From Tenrec ecaudatus (Eukaryota > Chordata > Mammalia > Afrosoricida > Tenrecidae), in NCBI RefSeq assembly GCF_050624435.1, contig NC_134530.1, positions 148,094,721-148,158,720 of the forward strand: a DNA stretch of 64,000 bases, written 5' to 3'. Below the pieces are notes generated by a model. It searched no databases and was not told where the DNA came from. It saw nothing but the letters and a program-made list of their open reading frames with translations. Position 1 is the first letter of the stretch. Every line of letters begins with the position of its first letter. Below are positions 44,788 through 56,147 of this stretch, piece by piece. Position numbers and translations under genes: made by a program.

Positions 44788-45284
44788 TTTCTTTTTATCG
44801 GCCCAAGAGAATTCCAGTGAATTGGATGTTTCATAAGTTCCTTAGCTGATTTCATTTTGGTAGGTGTTTGAATTTCTTTTTATTTTGGAATTTTGCTATC
44901 ACTGTAACTTCTGGTAGACACTGTTTCATCTTTCTGTGAGTATATATGTAGAATTGTAGAAATGATGTCACTGGGTTATCTTCACTTCTGTGATAAAGAA
45001 GTCTATGTACTCCAAAAATGTGACCATGACACCTTATGCAATTGGAATTCTGAAATATTACTCAGATTACTGCTTGAATAAGTTAATGTCAGGAATTAGC
45101 TCTAGTTATAGGGAAGTTGATTATACCCCCATGCTCAAAAGACAAATACTCAGAAAAGGAGAATGTGTTAGAGTGCTAGAATACCATCCTTTTCTCAAAT
45201 CTAGTATTTCAAACCCGTTTATACTGACCTGTTTGCTGAGTATTTTATTTTTGATCCTTTTACTCTTCTCAGTAAGACAGTAAT

Positions 45285-45488
45285 ATTTATACTGGTAGGT
45301 GCTATTGAGTCACTTTCTGACACATAGCGACCCTGTTTGACTAAGTAGAACTGCCTGTAGTGTTTTGTTTTGCTTCCATGTTTACAGGAGCAGGTTATTC
45401 GAGCTTTCTCTCGTGGAGTTGTTGGGTGGATTAGAACCATTAACCTTTCAGTAAGCAGCTAGGCACTTAACCATTGTTCTGCTTTACT
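45285..45488 (-). repeat. AfroSINE, antisense
   Basis: 'tgctattgagtcactttctg' to 'tagaaccattaacctttcag'. Confidence 0.82.
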
Positions 45489-45580
45489 AGTATTCTCATT
45501 TTACTGTAGAGGACACTGGCATTTAGAGAGGTTAATTTGCCCAAGGTCCCAGATAGGCATGTAGAAATTACATTCTTAAC
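45485..45580 (-). repeat. MIR SINE, antisense
   Basis: 'attctcattttactgtagag' and 'tttgcccaaggtcccagata'. Confidence 0.75.
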
Positions 45581-45604
45581 TGTGTGTGCATTTTATTATT
45601 GTCC

Positions 45605-45725
45605 CCAATGAAAAGGCATTTAAAAAACGATTTTATTGGCATATAATTCACATATTATACAATTTAATAGCTCAGTCATATTGAAAAGAAGTTGAACAGT
45701 CATCACCACAACAAATTTTAGTGAA
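45605..45725 (-). mobile_element. Old L1-like fragment in intron 1
   Basis: 'ttggcatataattcacatat' and 'gaacagtcatcaccacaaca' are typical antisense L1 phrases. Confidence 0.5.
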
Positions 45726-46205
45726 AAGGCATTTTCAATCATTAAGAACCAAGGGAGAGATAAAATAAAGCATGCCTCTGATGTTTTACATGAATCATTC
45801 CATCTTCTTCACATGTCCCAATTCTTTGGAGTCATAAGAAGCATTAGTACAATATCCGAGAAGTAAAATGCTTAATTTGAAATAGCATGACTCACGCAAA
45901 TAAAATATTATTTATCCTAAAGATTGTTACCCAATATTTTATAGCCATCTCCAACCTCAAAGCAAAGGTATATCCTGGATTCTAAAAATAGGACCCCTCC
46001 CTGACCCTGAATCAGATCTCACTGACTCCCATCACAGACAGTTCCAGCCCATGGCATTGATTAAAGATAACAAATTAGAAAAACTAAATAGCCCTGCTCC
46101 GGGTAGGGAGGCCAGCAGCTCCGGGAAGGGATGCCTTCATGTAAAGCTGCAGTGGTAAAGGAAGAGCAGCCTCGGAGAACAGAATCTTAGGATTGTCTTC
46201 TAAAA

Positions 46206-46465
46206 ATATTTGTAATCAATCATTTTATTGGGGGCTCTGACAGCTCTTATAAAACAATCCATACATCCATTGTATCAAGCACATTTGTACATAAGTTGCC
46301 ATCATCATTTCCAAAACATTTTCTTTCTGCTTGAGTCCTTGGTATCAGCTCCTCTTCTTTCTCCACCCACCCCGCCCCTACCTTTGTGAACCTTTGATAA
46401 TTTATAAATTATTTTTATTTTCATATTACATGCCGTCTGCCATCTCCCTTCACCACAGGAATTGT
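46206..46465 (-). mobile_element. Young LINE family copy N
   Basis: 'aatcattttattgggggctc' and downstream family sequence to 'catctcccttcaccac'. In LRIG2 intron 1, antisense to the gene. Confidence 0.82.
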
Positions 46466-47439
46466 GTCTTGAAACTCCTGTTAGGTCAGTGTACCCAGGG
46501 GTATTCTGGCTTATCAGCATGTTAGCTCACAGCACTGTGATTGATAATGGTTACTTCTTGAGTGTTATGTCAACAAGTAAATTATTAGATATACACTTCA
46601 TTAGCAAGACCAGGGCTTCCCTTCTCACAAAATAGGGCAAATATGCTGTCTGATGATGCATTAGTATACTCCGGATACTTGAGACCGTGTTCCCCTCTTT
46701 CAGCGTCTCCAGAGGCTCCGCTGCTTACCTGGCTACCATTGAGTTCACGTGAGCCTATTGAGGCCACGGAATGCTCACCAAGCTTGCCAAGGCCCCAGAA
46801 GTGTCCGTGTGGGACAGTGCAGAAGAACCCCCCGCATCTCCATGGCTGCAGGACTTCTTTGCAATTAGCTTGCAGAACGTGATGCTCCTCAAGCAGTTGT
46901 GATTGCTCTGTACATCCTATAAATTATTTACACCCTGATGGTACTAAACGACTACTTTAATGCACCTCTGGCTCCACATGGTATCCACACGAACTTTAAT
47001 AATTCATCGTTTATTGCAGCTGCCTCCCTGCAGGCCAGCAGGAGGAGAGCTGAGTTTACAGTGTGAGATAAGGCCTTCCCCAGACCTTTCCCCGGCAATC
47101 CCTAGCTCCACGAACATTCAGATACCAGTAGTGTGAGAAGGCAAAGGCGAGATGGGCTGTTGCTAAGTTCGACTCTTTGAGTTACATTCCCCAAGCATTA
47201 GATTACTTCATGTTCTCCAGCGCATTTTAGGGATACTTCAAGGGGAAGACCATTGAAACAAAAGGTCACAGTTTTAAGACTTTTGTTTGTTTTTTAACTC
47301 ATTAGTTTATGGAAACTAAATGGAATCAATGATTAACCACTGGGAAGAATAGTAAGAGGCTTAAAAAGGTATCCAACTTTGAAATGAGTTTTCATCTAAT
47401 GCTTGAACTTTCTAAGATTCGGCTTTGGGGGAGAGGGCC

Positions 47440-47595
47440 CTGCTGTGCTGCTGAGGGCTAAGCACGGGGCCTCCTTCCAGGGAGAAACATGAGGTGGTCT
47501 GCTCCCAAGATGCAGCCTCAAGGAGCAGTTCTATGCTCTCCATTAGGGTTGCGGAGACTCGAAATTGACTCGATGGTCGTCGGGTGGTTAGGTTT
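47440..47595 (+). repeat. AfroSINE
   Basis: 'ctgctgagggctaagcacgg' to 'actcgaaattgactcgatgg'. Confidence 0.78.
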
Positions 47596-47956
47596 TTTTG
47601 AGTACTATTTTAAAAATTAGGAAAGCTGATCCTGTGTCAGCAGTCTCATATGCACATGTCGAATGATTAAATTCCAGGAGGAAATTTAGGAGTAGGAGTG
47701 AGTGAGTGTGCCCCTCTGCAGTGGAGACTGGAAAGTTAGCGTGGGAGTTTTGTTTACTGTTGAGGAGTGCTTTTGCCTCCACGTACTAGAAATAACTGCC
47801 GATTATGAAAAGGGGAACAATGACATGTTTGTAACTAGGACTTAGCAAGGCACCCAGCACATGGTCCCTTAAACATTTGCTACATGAGCACTCGAGGTCA
47901 TGAGCGCCCATTTGATTCTAGTTGTTTGTATTGGGTGCTGCTAGTCATGTTCAAAC

Positions 47957-48175
47957 CCAACCAAACCAAGCTCACTGCCATCGAGTTGATGCCGACTCAC
48001 AGAGACCCTAGAATAGAGTAGTTCGTTTTTTTTTTAAATTTCTGAGACACAGTAACTGTTATGGAAGTAGAGTGCCCCATCTTTTTCCTTTGGAGCGACT
48101 GGTGTGGTGGTTTCGAACTGCTTACCTGGTTGTTAACAGCCCAACTTGTAACCACTTTGCCACTAGGTCTCCCTA
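47957..48175 (-). repeat. AfroSINE, antisense, full length
   Basis: 'gccatcgagttgatgccgac' to 'actttgccactaggtctccc'; one of the best-preserved copies. Confidence 0.9.
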
Positions 48176-48305
48176 ATTCTGATTCAGCAGCCCCATAAGA
48201 CAGTAGAACCCCAGGAGGTTTCCAAGACTGTACTTTTTCCAGAAGCCGACTGCCTCTTATTCCTCCTCTGGAGAGGCTAGCTGGTGAGATTGAACTAGTT
48301 GGTAG
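48176..48305 (-). repeat. AfroSINE, antisense, second in tandem
   Basis: 'cagcagccccataagacagt' to 'gcagactt'; abuts the preceding copy. Confidence 0.72.
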
Positions 48306-49724
48306 GGCAGACTTAAAATTCTAGTTAGGCACTTGCTCTTTTGCTAACTTTAAAACAGCAATGCTGATGTATAACTAGTTGCTTCCGATATTAGTCCTAC
48401 TCTGAGAGTGTATTTCACTTCTTCATGGGCATTATTTTAGATTGCTGCAAGAGTGTGGAACACCTCACTGTAATGGTGTACTGACTTTGAGGCATTTCAA
48501 AGCACACGCACTGGAGACAGTGTTCTCTCAGAAACCCTCACGGGTCCTTGATGTTCCATCGAAACGCCTACGGGCTCGTCAAAGAAATGCCTCCCGCAGT
48601 GGTGAGATTGGGTAGATCTCACTGATACAGAATATAAGGTGGGTTGTACCCTGTGTAATTTGAGGATAATTTTATTGCATTAAGTTTCTTGAATCATGAT
48701 TTTCTTTAAAAATGATTATCTGGTCATCATCTGTAGGGGAAATGTAGAGAGGAGCTATTGTGACCTTTTAGAGTCCTATCAAGATTGAGAGTGTCTGGGA
48801 GATTGAGGATTTGGGAAGGCATAATTGACGCTATCATGGTTAAAATGAAAGCACTTAATCTGCAAGGGGGAAGAAAATGAAGCTTCAGCCCGAGTGAAAT
48901 GTGGGCTTAGACTGTTTACTGGTCTGCCACACAGATGCTCGCAGCTCTCCACTTGCTCGAACAAGCAACTTGGGACAGAATGTGGAATATCTAACTCAAA
49001 TTGGAAGTTTAATTTCTACTTCACTTGCCACCCTACAAAATAAAATAAGAAATAAACAGCTTTTCACTTGTGTGAGATTCCGGGTTGGTTGTTGAGTAGC
49101 AAGTGTAAGTTGAATGAAAGTCCATGAGTGTAAGATTTTTATATGGGGAAAGTTCATATTTTTGTCTCATATTCCACAACATATCCTTCTGTTCAAGAGT
49201 GTCCTTGAGCTAATGATAACCTGATGCCAGAGCACTAATAAAGGCTTAAAAATTGTTAGGGAAAAGTGATAATTTGGGGATGTTGCAAATTAAGGCTTTT
49301 AAGTGGAAGTGGCTAGGTTTTACAGAAGGGCAGGCAAATTGTTTTGCTGTGATGGAGAGATTGTTCGAGTCCGCATGCGTCTGCCGAGTGCCCGTGACGG
49401 CACGGTGCAATGAAGTGACCAGCGAGGCATCTCCAGTGGGTTCCTGTTGCCAGCCATACTGTAACATACAGTACACCCTTTGTGCAGATGGCTACATGCC
49501 ACCTCAGCCTTGTAAAGATGCCAAGAAGCAGCAAGGTGAATTTTTAAAGCCTTTTAAAATATTTAGACTCCTGACTAATCTCAGTGAAATCACTACTATA
49601 GCTAATAATCGACCTGCTAGAAGTGAGATGAAGTTTGGATTTTAGTATGGCTCCCCGCATGAGTCAAGTGACCTTGGATCGACCAATATTTCATCTCTCA
49701 GGACAGTGAGGACTGCAAAGGTAT

Positions 49725-49815
49725 TTGCCTTGTAAGGCTTTTGTGTGGATGTAGCCAGTTAATATGTGTAAAGTGGGTGTCTGGCACTTAATAAATGTTA
49801 GTCACCACCATCAGC
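49725..49815 (+). repeat. MIR SINE 3' part in intron 1
   Basis: 'gtctggcacttaataaatgt' followed by TAGTCACCACCATC. Confidence 0.65.
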
Positions 49816-50179
49816 AGCAGTATAATTTGGGGTGAGATGAATTCCTCTCTCCTGAAGCTAGATTGTCTTTTTTAGAAAGGTTACATTCCGTTCAAGGATC
49901 TGATCAGCCCCAACTCTAAAACATGGAAGCATATCACCCTGACTTGTAAAATAATGTGTAGCCTCTAAAAGGAATGAAAACAACACTCATCTTTCTGGGG
50001 TGATTTACGAAATGTATTTTAAGAGAAAGAAGCAAGAGGCAAAGATGTGCAAATTAGTCTATCATCGGTCTCAAGAATGTGCTGGTATCTGGAAGTGAAT
50101 ACCTGGAAGGCTGTATCAGAAACAATTCCTCTTCATCAGTTGCTGGGGGAGGGCATTTGAGTGGCTGGAGAGAGGAGGG

Positions 50180-50305
50180 AGCATTTGCTGTAATACGCAT
50201 GGTCGGCAGTTCAAGACTCCTTCCTGCTCTCATCAACAGTCTCAGAAACCCACAGGGGGACTTATGAGTCAGCATTGCCTCAATGACATTGAGGTTTCTT
50301 TCCTT
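50180..50305 (+). repeat. AfroSINE fragment near the end of intron 1
   Basis: 'gcatggtcggcagttcaaga' and 'tatgagtcagcattgcctca'. Confidence 0.6.
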
Positions 50306-50562
50306 TTTAAGATACCTTTTGATTGTTGAGCCATGTGAGTACATTTCATACTTAATTCTAAAAAAGTAAAATAAGGGATGATTTGGAATCTAGAGAAGAT
50401 TTTATACTTCCTTTAGAAACAGTTTTTCTTTTTTTTCCTGTGCCACTTAAAATTCCTGTTTGATTGGGCCTTAATACTCCTCTTTTCTTTCTGCTTTGGG
50501 TTTCTTTTCTCTCCTTTAGTCTGTGTCAACACCAAACTAAGAATGTCGTTTTCCTTTCTTAG

Positions 50563-50628
50563 GGATTTGAGCCATAATCGGTTGACTAACTGGAATATCA
50601 GCTTGGAACTGCAGACATTGCACGAAGT
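50563..50628 (+). CDS. LRIG2: LRIG2 coding exon 2: first leucine-rich repeat
   Basis: 66 nt after a pyrimidine-rich tract and AG at 50561-50562; donor GTAAGT at 50629. Completes codon 80 (Leu) and reads DLSHNRLTNWNISLELQTLHEV, the first LRR after the N-cap. Phase 2 at both ends. Confidence 0.95.
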
Positions 50629-51729
50629 GTAAGTTACTGTCATTGAATATAAGGCTGAGGTGATCGGGTGAAGGGTGAACGTTAGGCTACTGAGTCAGGA
50701 GATTGGAGGAAGATCGAGTGACACGTTGTTTAAAAACCTGAGCGGTGCTCTTTCACTGCGCTCGCTCCCCGCTTCTCTGGGCAGTGTGCCTCTGGGTGGG
50801 TGGTTTTGAGCTGTAAGCTATATTTCTTGAGACCAGAGGAGTAAATATGCCCTTTTTTTTGGCCAGAATTTCAACCAGTGACACATTCTATTGTGTAAAC
50901 GTTGTTTCATCTTCTATCATGTTACCTGATTTCAAATCTTCTTGTCTAAAGTAGGTTTATATGAAATCTGTACAGTAGTATTGGTATCATTTGGGATCAT
51001 TCAGTTTTTCCGTTAACTGAAGCTTTCCCTTTAAAATATTAGCATGTATATTTGGAAGTAATTTTCTAAAGCATTATTAATATCAGTTACTGCATTGTGA
51101 ATTTTCTGGGGCAGAAAATTAAAGTTGTACAGGACTGTTTGATTTTATGTTAAATACTTCCAGAATGCCCAGACTTAGTTATCTTTTAAATTAATTGCTG
51201 ACAAAGTTACTGTCATGGTCCCCACATCCCCAGCGCCTCCCATTGACCGTGGACTGAATACACATGTGATACATTTATTAGCTGGAAGACTAGGCACCCA
51301 GGAAAGCCTGGAAATAAATGGTCAAGGCTTAATTGTGGACTTTGTAAGTTGGGTTGGTCTCTTGGAAGCCTTTGCTTTCTGAAGCTTCTGGGATTGGATA
51401 CCAGGTTGATGAGATGGGATTGTGTTCGAGTTCTACCAACACACTGTAGATAATCTAGGATCAGATAGTGAGGTTGGATATTTATCATTTGTCCCATCTT
51501 TAAGGGAAACCCAAATTAGTTGTTTTAAACAGAACTATTCAAAGGTACTTACCGAGATTAAAAATACCTAAGCGTTTTTCTAATTCACTAAAACCTCTAG
51601 TTTCTCAGTATGATGCATTTTTATCTTGGTCTAACTCATTCTGGTTTCAAATATGTTTTAGCTAGAAACCAGAATTCAGGAGGTAAGCATTTCCCTCACT
51701 GAACCTTTAAACCTGTTCTCTCCACTTAG

Positions 51730-51804
51730 GAAAATGAATTACAATGAGTTAACAGAAATGCCATATTTTGGAGAATCAACTTCTAATATTACTCTACTCT
51801 CATT
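51730..51804 (+). CDS. LRIG2: LRIG2 coding exon 3: leucine-rich repeat
   Basis: 75 nt, acceptor CTTAG ending 51729, donor GTAAGT at 51805. Reads KMNYNELTEMPYFGES and on through SNITLLS, a slightly irregular LRR with an N-glycosylation sequon (NIT). Phase 2 at both ends. Confidence 0.95.
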
Positions 51805-51962
51805 GTAAGTAAATATGATTTGATATGTTTTATTAAAATTAAGAATAGCATTCTGTGTTGTTGATTTTCTTAGTCAAAGTACACATAGTGTTCTCAAACA
51901 TTTAACATGTTTTGGTTTGGGGTGGATGCTGGCAGTAATTTCAGATAATCTTTATCTTCTAG

Positions 51963-52097
51963 AGTACATAACATAATCTCAGAAATAAATGCAGAAGTGC
52001 TCCAGCTCTACCCTGCTCTTGAGAGTTTAGACCTCAGCTCTAATATAGTATCAGAAATCAAGACATCTTCATTCCCTCGCATGCAGCTTAAATACCT
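51963..52097 (+). CDS. LRIG2: LRIG2 coding exon 4: two leucine-rich repeats
   Basis: 135 nt, acceptor TTCTAG ending 51962, donor GTAAGT at 52098. Encodes about residues 127-171, from LVHNIISEINAEVLQLYP to RMQLKYL, with the typical LESLDLSSN repeat core. Phase 2 at both ends. The preceding intron is only 158 bp. Confidence 0.96.
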
Positions 52098-52489
52098 GTA
52101 AGTAGAACAGAATTGAAACTAGGTACTTGAAATGCCTCATTATTTGTCATTAAGAGATGCCTTCCCATAAAAGTCTATCATTTCTTGTGATTTTAATATG
52201 TATATCTATATGAAACCTAAGGGCAGTTTCTTGGGATTTTGTTTCCTTATTTAATTCAAAGAGTACATTATTTTCATAAGATAGTGAAAGATATTCAGGG
52301 TGATGATTAGCATATGTGTTTTATACTTTACAAAATATAGTAATACGTACTGTTCCACAGCTACCTAAATGAAGTTCTGTATCTTTGCATAATAATGTAC
52401 CCACATAAATAATATGCTCACTTACAGAACATGCACTACAAATGAGCTTCGCGGTTTGCTAACGCTGCATAACATCATTTGGGTGGAAA

Positions 52490-52580
52490 CATGTAAGCAT
52501 CCTTATTTTGTAGGTGACGAAACCAAATGGTCAGTTTGTAAGGCTGTATATAAATTGGTGACTAGAAGAGCAGAAACAGT
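52490..52580 (-). repeat. MIR SINE fragment, antisense, in intron 4
   Basis: 'catccttattttgtaggtga' and CGAAACCAAATGG; a short remnant. Confidence 0.55.
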
Positions 52581-52646
52581 TGTGGGCTTTGGATAGTATT
52601 CCAGTGGTAGAAATTCTCTTACAAAACCTCCTTGTGCTCATTTTAG

Positions 52647-52790
52647 GAATTTGAGTAATAATAGGATAACCACATTGGAGGCTGGCTGCTTCGATAATTT
52701 ATCAAGTTCCTTATTAGTGGTAAAGTTAAACCGGAACCGAATTAGCATGATTCCGCCCAAGATCTTCAAGCTGCCTCACCTTCAAGTCCT
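52647..52790 (+). CDS. LRIG2: LRIG2 coding exon 5: two leucine-rich repeats
   Basis: 144 nt, exactly two 24-residue repeats; acceptor TTTTAG ending 52646, donor GTGAGT at 52791. Includes LSNNRITTLEAGCF and VVKLNRNRISMIPPKIF. Phase 2 at both ends. Confidence 0.96.
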
Positions 52791-52906
52791 GTGAGTAGTG
52801 TAATAGAAAACATGTAAAGAAAATCAGTTTTCTTATAGCATCTTTTCTTTGTAATTGTGCAAGTCAGCAACCCCATCTACTGACTGTAAAACTACTTTTG
52901 TTAAAG

Positions 52907-53050
52907 GGAACTTAAAAGAAATAGAATTAAAGTTGTGGAAGGTCTGACATTCCAAGGACTTGACACCTTAAGATCTTTGAAAATGCAGCGGAATGGAATT
53001 AGCAAGCTTAAGGATGGAGCTTTTTTTGGTTTGGAGAACATGGAAGAGCT
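52907..53050 (+). CDS. LRIG2: LRIG2 coding exon 6: two leucine-rich repeats
   Basis: 144 nt, acceptor AAAG ending 52906, donor GTAAGT at 53051. Encodes [18 protein letters not shown] and [18 protein letters not shown]. The acceptor's pyrimidine tract is weak (TTTTGTTAAAG). The upstream intron is 116 bp. Phase 2 at both ends. Confidence 0.96.
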
Positions 53051-53885
53051 GTAAGTACTGGAACTAGAGGTGGGCATTGTTAGGAAAGGAATCAGTCCGA
53101 TACATTCCAGTTCCAAACAACTCATGTACTTATTACTTTACTTACACGAAGGTACATTAGTTCATTCTTCATCTTCTGAGGTGAAATCACGCAAAAAACC
53201 TTTTAACTCACACTAACTTGTGTGACCCATGGGACATATATTCCTACATTTTCCAACTCTGTGGTTCAGTGGGAAGTTGAGCCCACCTTTTGGTATGTGC
53301 TGCCATCTTCTGGGGGCCTATATAGCTATGTGAATCTGAGTGCCTCATCCCACCAACTCCGCCCCCAGAGATCCCTTAGGACAGACGTGTCCCACTAATT
53401 GTACCAACATCCATATTATCTCAAATATACATATATATATATATATGTTTCATTTGATTTGAAATGCCATCAGTTACTGAACATGCAGGGTTTCAACAAA
53501 ACTTAAAAGCAGAAAATAATTTGGTCTTTGAAAGGGTTAGCAAAGTATTCTGCCATTTTTACGACATCTTTTCTAAAATGCTTGCATCCCTTTAATGCTT
53601 TGGCTGATTGCAGTGCTTGGGGTTTATCCCAGACCAGGTATGCTGTATATTTTAGCATGTTGACTCTGCAGATCTGATACTTTAGATGGGTTTGCCACCT
53701 GCCAGCCTCAACTAAACTAAACTTTAAGCAATGTGTAAATAGTTATGGGATAGGATTTGTCAGCTCACTTAGGTTGAACAAAGCTGCTTGCTTCTCCATG
53801 CAAGACATAATGGAGATTTAAGGACTGCACTTTCATTGACGTGCCTTGTTTTGAAATATACTTTTGACTCTCTGTAATTCTGCAG

Positions 53886-54029
53886 AGAACTGGAGCACAA
53901 CAACCTTACAGACGTGAACAAAGGGTGGTTGTATGGCTTGCGAATGTTGCAGCACCTCCACCTGAGCCAGAATGCTATTGAAAGAATCAGCTCAGATGCA
54001 TGGGAGTTCTGCCAAAGACTGTCTGAACT
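53886..54029 (+). CDS. LRIG2: LRIG2 coding exon 7: two leucine-rich repeats
   Basis: 144 nt, acceptor TCTGCAG ending 53885, donor GTAAGT at 54030. Encodes ELEHNNLTDVNKGWLYGL and HLHLSQNAIERISSDAWEF. Phase 2 at both ends. Confidence 0.96.
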
Positions 54030-54240
54030 GTAAGTGTCGGGTCGAATTTTAGTGGAGGCCGTGGGACTAGAAAAGGTTGGAATTAATTCATTCCTGTGAC
54101 CAGTAATGAAAGTTAAATGCTATCCCTGGTTAACTAGAGGTTTGTTGAAAGCTCTGAATTTGCCCCATAAATGGACTAAGAATTTGAAAGTTGAATCAAT
54201 ATACAATGTTTTTCCTCTTTTCCATGTTTTCCATTTTCAG

Positions 54241-54384
54241 TGATCTGTCCTATAACCAGTTGACTCGCCTGGATGAATCTGCATTTGTGGGTCTGAATTT
54301 ACTGGAGACGTTGAATTTAGGGGACAACAGGGTCACTCACATTGCTGATGGTGTATTTAGGTTTCTTTCTAATCTTCAGACATT
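54241..54384 (+). CDS. LRIG2: LRIG2 coding exon 8: two leucine-rich repeats
   Basis: 144 nt, acceptor CCATTTTCAG ending 54240, donor GTAAGT at 54385. Encodes DLSYNQLTRLDESAFVGL and LNLGDNRVTHIADGVF. Phase 2 at both ends. Confidence 0.97.
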
Positions 54385-54443
54385 GTAAGTACATTCCTAA
54401 TACCCTTCTTTGCTGCTGCTAATCGTTTAAAACTAATAAATTA

Positions 54444-55179
54444 CCGTATATACTCGAATATAAGCCGACCCGAGTATAAGCTGAGGTACCTAATTATTAC
54501 CTGGGAAACCAGAAAAACTGATTGACTCGAGTATAAGCCTAGGGTGGAAAATGCAGAAGCTATTGGTGAGTTTCAATAATCAAAACAAATGAAAATAAAA
54601 TTACTGAAAATTGAGACATCAGTGGGGTAATGTATTTAAATATTTATTTTAAATAAAAAGCATAAATAAAAGGACAAGTCATTTAGCATTAGTAAACCAG
54701 CACAGTAAGTGGAAAATAGGTTCAACAAAAACAATAAGGTATCAACAATGATACCTTAAGAGTACTATTCCCTGAACTCAATCAGCAACCAAGCTAAAAT
54801 GTAAAGAGTTAAAATCCTTCAAAACTGGATTCTTCATCATCATCCGTATCCCAATGCAGAGCTTCAGCTGGTGTGAGGTCATCATAGATGCTGTCCTCAC
54901 TGAGATCGCCGTCATCACCATCACTGCTGTCATTTTCATACAAAGCGCAGTCTTCACTGCCATCCATAGCATTACTAATACTACATTTCTGGAAGGCACA
55001 TCGCACCATGTCTTCTGGAATGTCTTCCCATGCATCTCGAACCCACTTTGCTATTAACTCTATGTCAGGCTTGATGAGATTTCCTCCTTTTGTTAGTCGG
55101 GCTTGACCAGATGACATCCATTCACGCTACTGACCTGTGTATGAGCTGAAAAACTCGGCTTATACACGAGTATATATGG
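54444..55179 (-). mobile_element. Pogo-like Tc1/mariner DNA transposon, internally deleted, in LRIG2 intron 8
   Basis: 736 bp bounded by TA on each side (54442-54443 and 55180-55181). The terminal inverted repeats are 25 bp with 22 matches; they begin CCGTATATACTCG on the left and CCATATATACTCG read inward from the right. The motif CTCGAGTATAAGC recurs subterminally on the left. The - strand carries the 3' end of a transposase gene and its AT-rich 3' UTR. It lies antisense to LRIG2 and about 60 bp past the exon 8 donor. Confidence 0.88.
54809..55117 (-). pseudogene. Pogo-like transposase, C-terminal fragment
   Basis: An open 102-residue frame ending at a natural stop. It contains IELIAKWVRDAWEDIP, MVRCAFQKCSISNAMDGSED and an acidic tail ending DDDEESSFEGF. 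The W..AW..IP..M...F.KC.ISNA.DG.ED pattern is the C-terminal part of DDE transposases of the pogo/Tigger/jerky group. The DNA-binding domains and the catalytic D,D,D core are missing because the element is internally deleted. A stop codon four codons upstream of the first Met marks the deletion junction. No evidence of expression. Confidence 0.8.
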
Positions 55180-55319
55180 TAATTTAAATGATCAATCTGC
55201 AAATTTATATATGTTTAGTATTTTGTGGATATGCTGTCTTATACCTTGGAACATTATCATATTAATTATCTATCTCTTTCCCTATAAATAAATCTTGCTT
55301 CTCTCTAACCTATGGGACC

Positions 55320-55475
55320 ATTTGTGACTTCAGCACATAGCAAGCCCATGGGTGTCAGGGTAGACCTGTACTCCACTGCATTTTCAGTGACTGGTTTTTT
55401 TCCGAAGTAGATTGCCGGATCTGTCTTTTGAAGTGTTTCTGTGTGGACTCAAACAGCCAACGTGTTGGTTAACAG
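55320..55475 (-). repeat. AfroSINE, antisense, in intron 8
   Basis: 'cagcacatagcaagcccatg' and 'actcaaacagccaacgtgtt'; diverged. Confidence 0.65.
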
Positions 55476-56069
55476 GCAAGCTTACCTGTGTGCATGACCC
55501 AGAGCCCATGATGGCGTGCTGCAATGTTGAAATCATCAACTGAACAGCTGTGGGATGTAACACAGTTGCTGGTGTCGAGCATGTAGTCATTTCCTTGTTC
55601 CTCTGACCTTGACCGTGTGCCACAGCGAGTTTCATTCAGAAGGATATAGGGTGTGTAGGGAGCAGCTCTGGCAGGCCACCTGTTCACTGTTACAGCTTTC
55701 TGTATGACTTTGGACAGAGGGAAACTCATGTTTTTTAATTATTTCATAGTGCTTTCAGAGACTGGTATTAGAACTTTATCACTCTTTTCCCTATTAGGAG
55801 GCAGGGGTTTCCAGAGATTAAAATGAGCAAGGTCCCCTTGCTTGTTGTAACTGGGTAAGCCAGGATTAGAACCGAGGGGTGTTGATACAACCCCACCAGG
55901 TGAGCAAAGTGAGCGAGATGTCATTTTCTTCGTTGCTTGTTGCGTTGTGTTGCTTTTTTTGGTTAAATAAAGGAAGGACATGGAATTCGATGTTTGCTGA
56001 ATACCACTCTAACTAAATGCTGAATGTTCTACACTGATACATGGGATATAATTTAATCGAATGAAGAAA

Positions 56070-56147
56070 TATGAGGGTGCTTCAAAGGCTCCTCGTGGGA
56101 ATTAAAATATAATGGAAGTTTTTAATGACCTTTTTGAAACCCCTTGT
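56070..56147. mobile_element. Palindromic MITE, copy 4
   Basis: Left arm GAGGGTGCTTCAAAGGCTCC, right arm GACCTTTTTGAAACCCCTTG. In intron 8. Confidence 0.72.

Larger units (their letters stand above)
32434..50562 (+). other. LRIG2: LRIG2 intron 1 (18.1 kb)
   Basis: Donor GTGAGT, acceptor TTTCTTAG. Contents are listed individually: AfroSINEs, LINE stubs, MITEs, MIR and L2, the tRNA-Gly-headed SINE and the RPL10 pseudogene. Longer parts where I recognise nothing are 32434-34630, 34726-35560, 36733-37083, 38231-38729, 39181-40494, 40686-41660, 43076-43964, 44096-44704, 44788-45284, 46466-47439, 47596-47956 and 48306-49724. Regulatory elements may be present there but cannot be called by eye. Confidence 0.9.

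Noticed and set aside
49253-49645. 130-codon open frame in LRIG2 intron 1 with several cysteines
   Set aside because: No recognisable domain, no splice or start context favouring it, and it is single and intronic. Probably chance.
54809-55117. Possibility that the pogo-like fragment is a domesticated host gene
   Set aside because: The DNA-binding and catalytic parts are missing, terminal repeats are still attached, and no promoter or splice signals join it to a host exon. A plain deletion derivative explains it.
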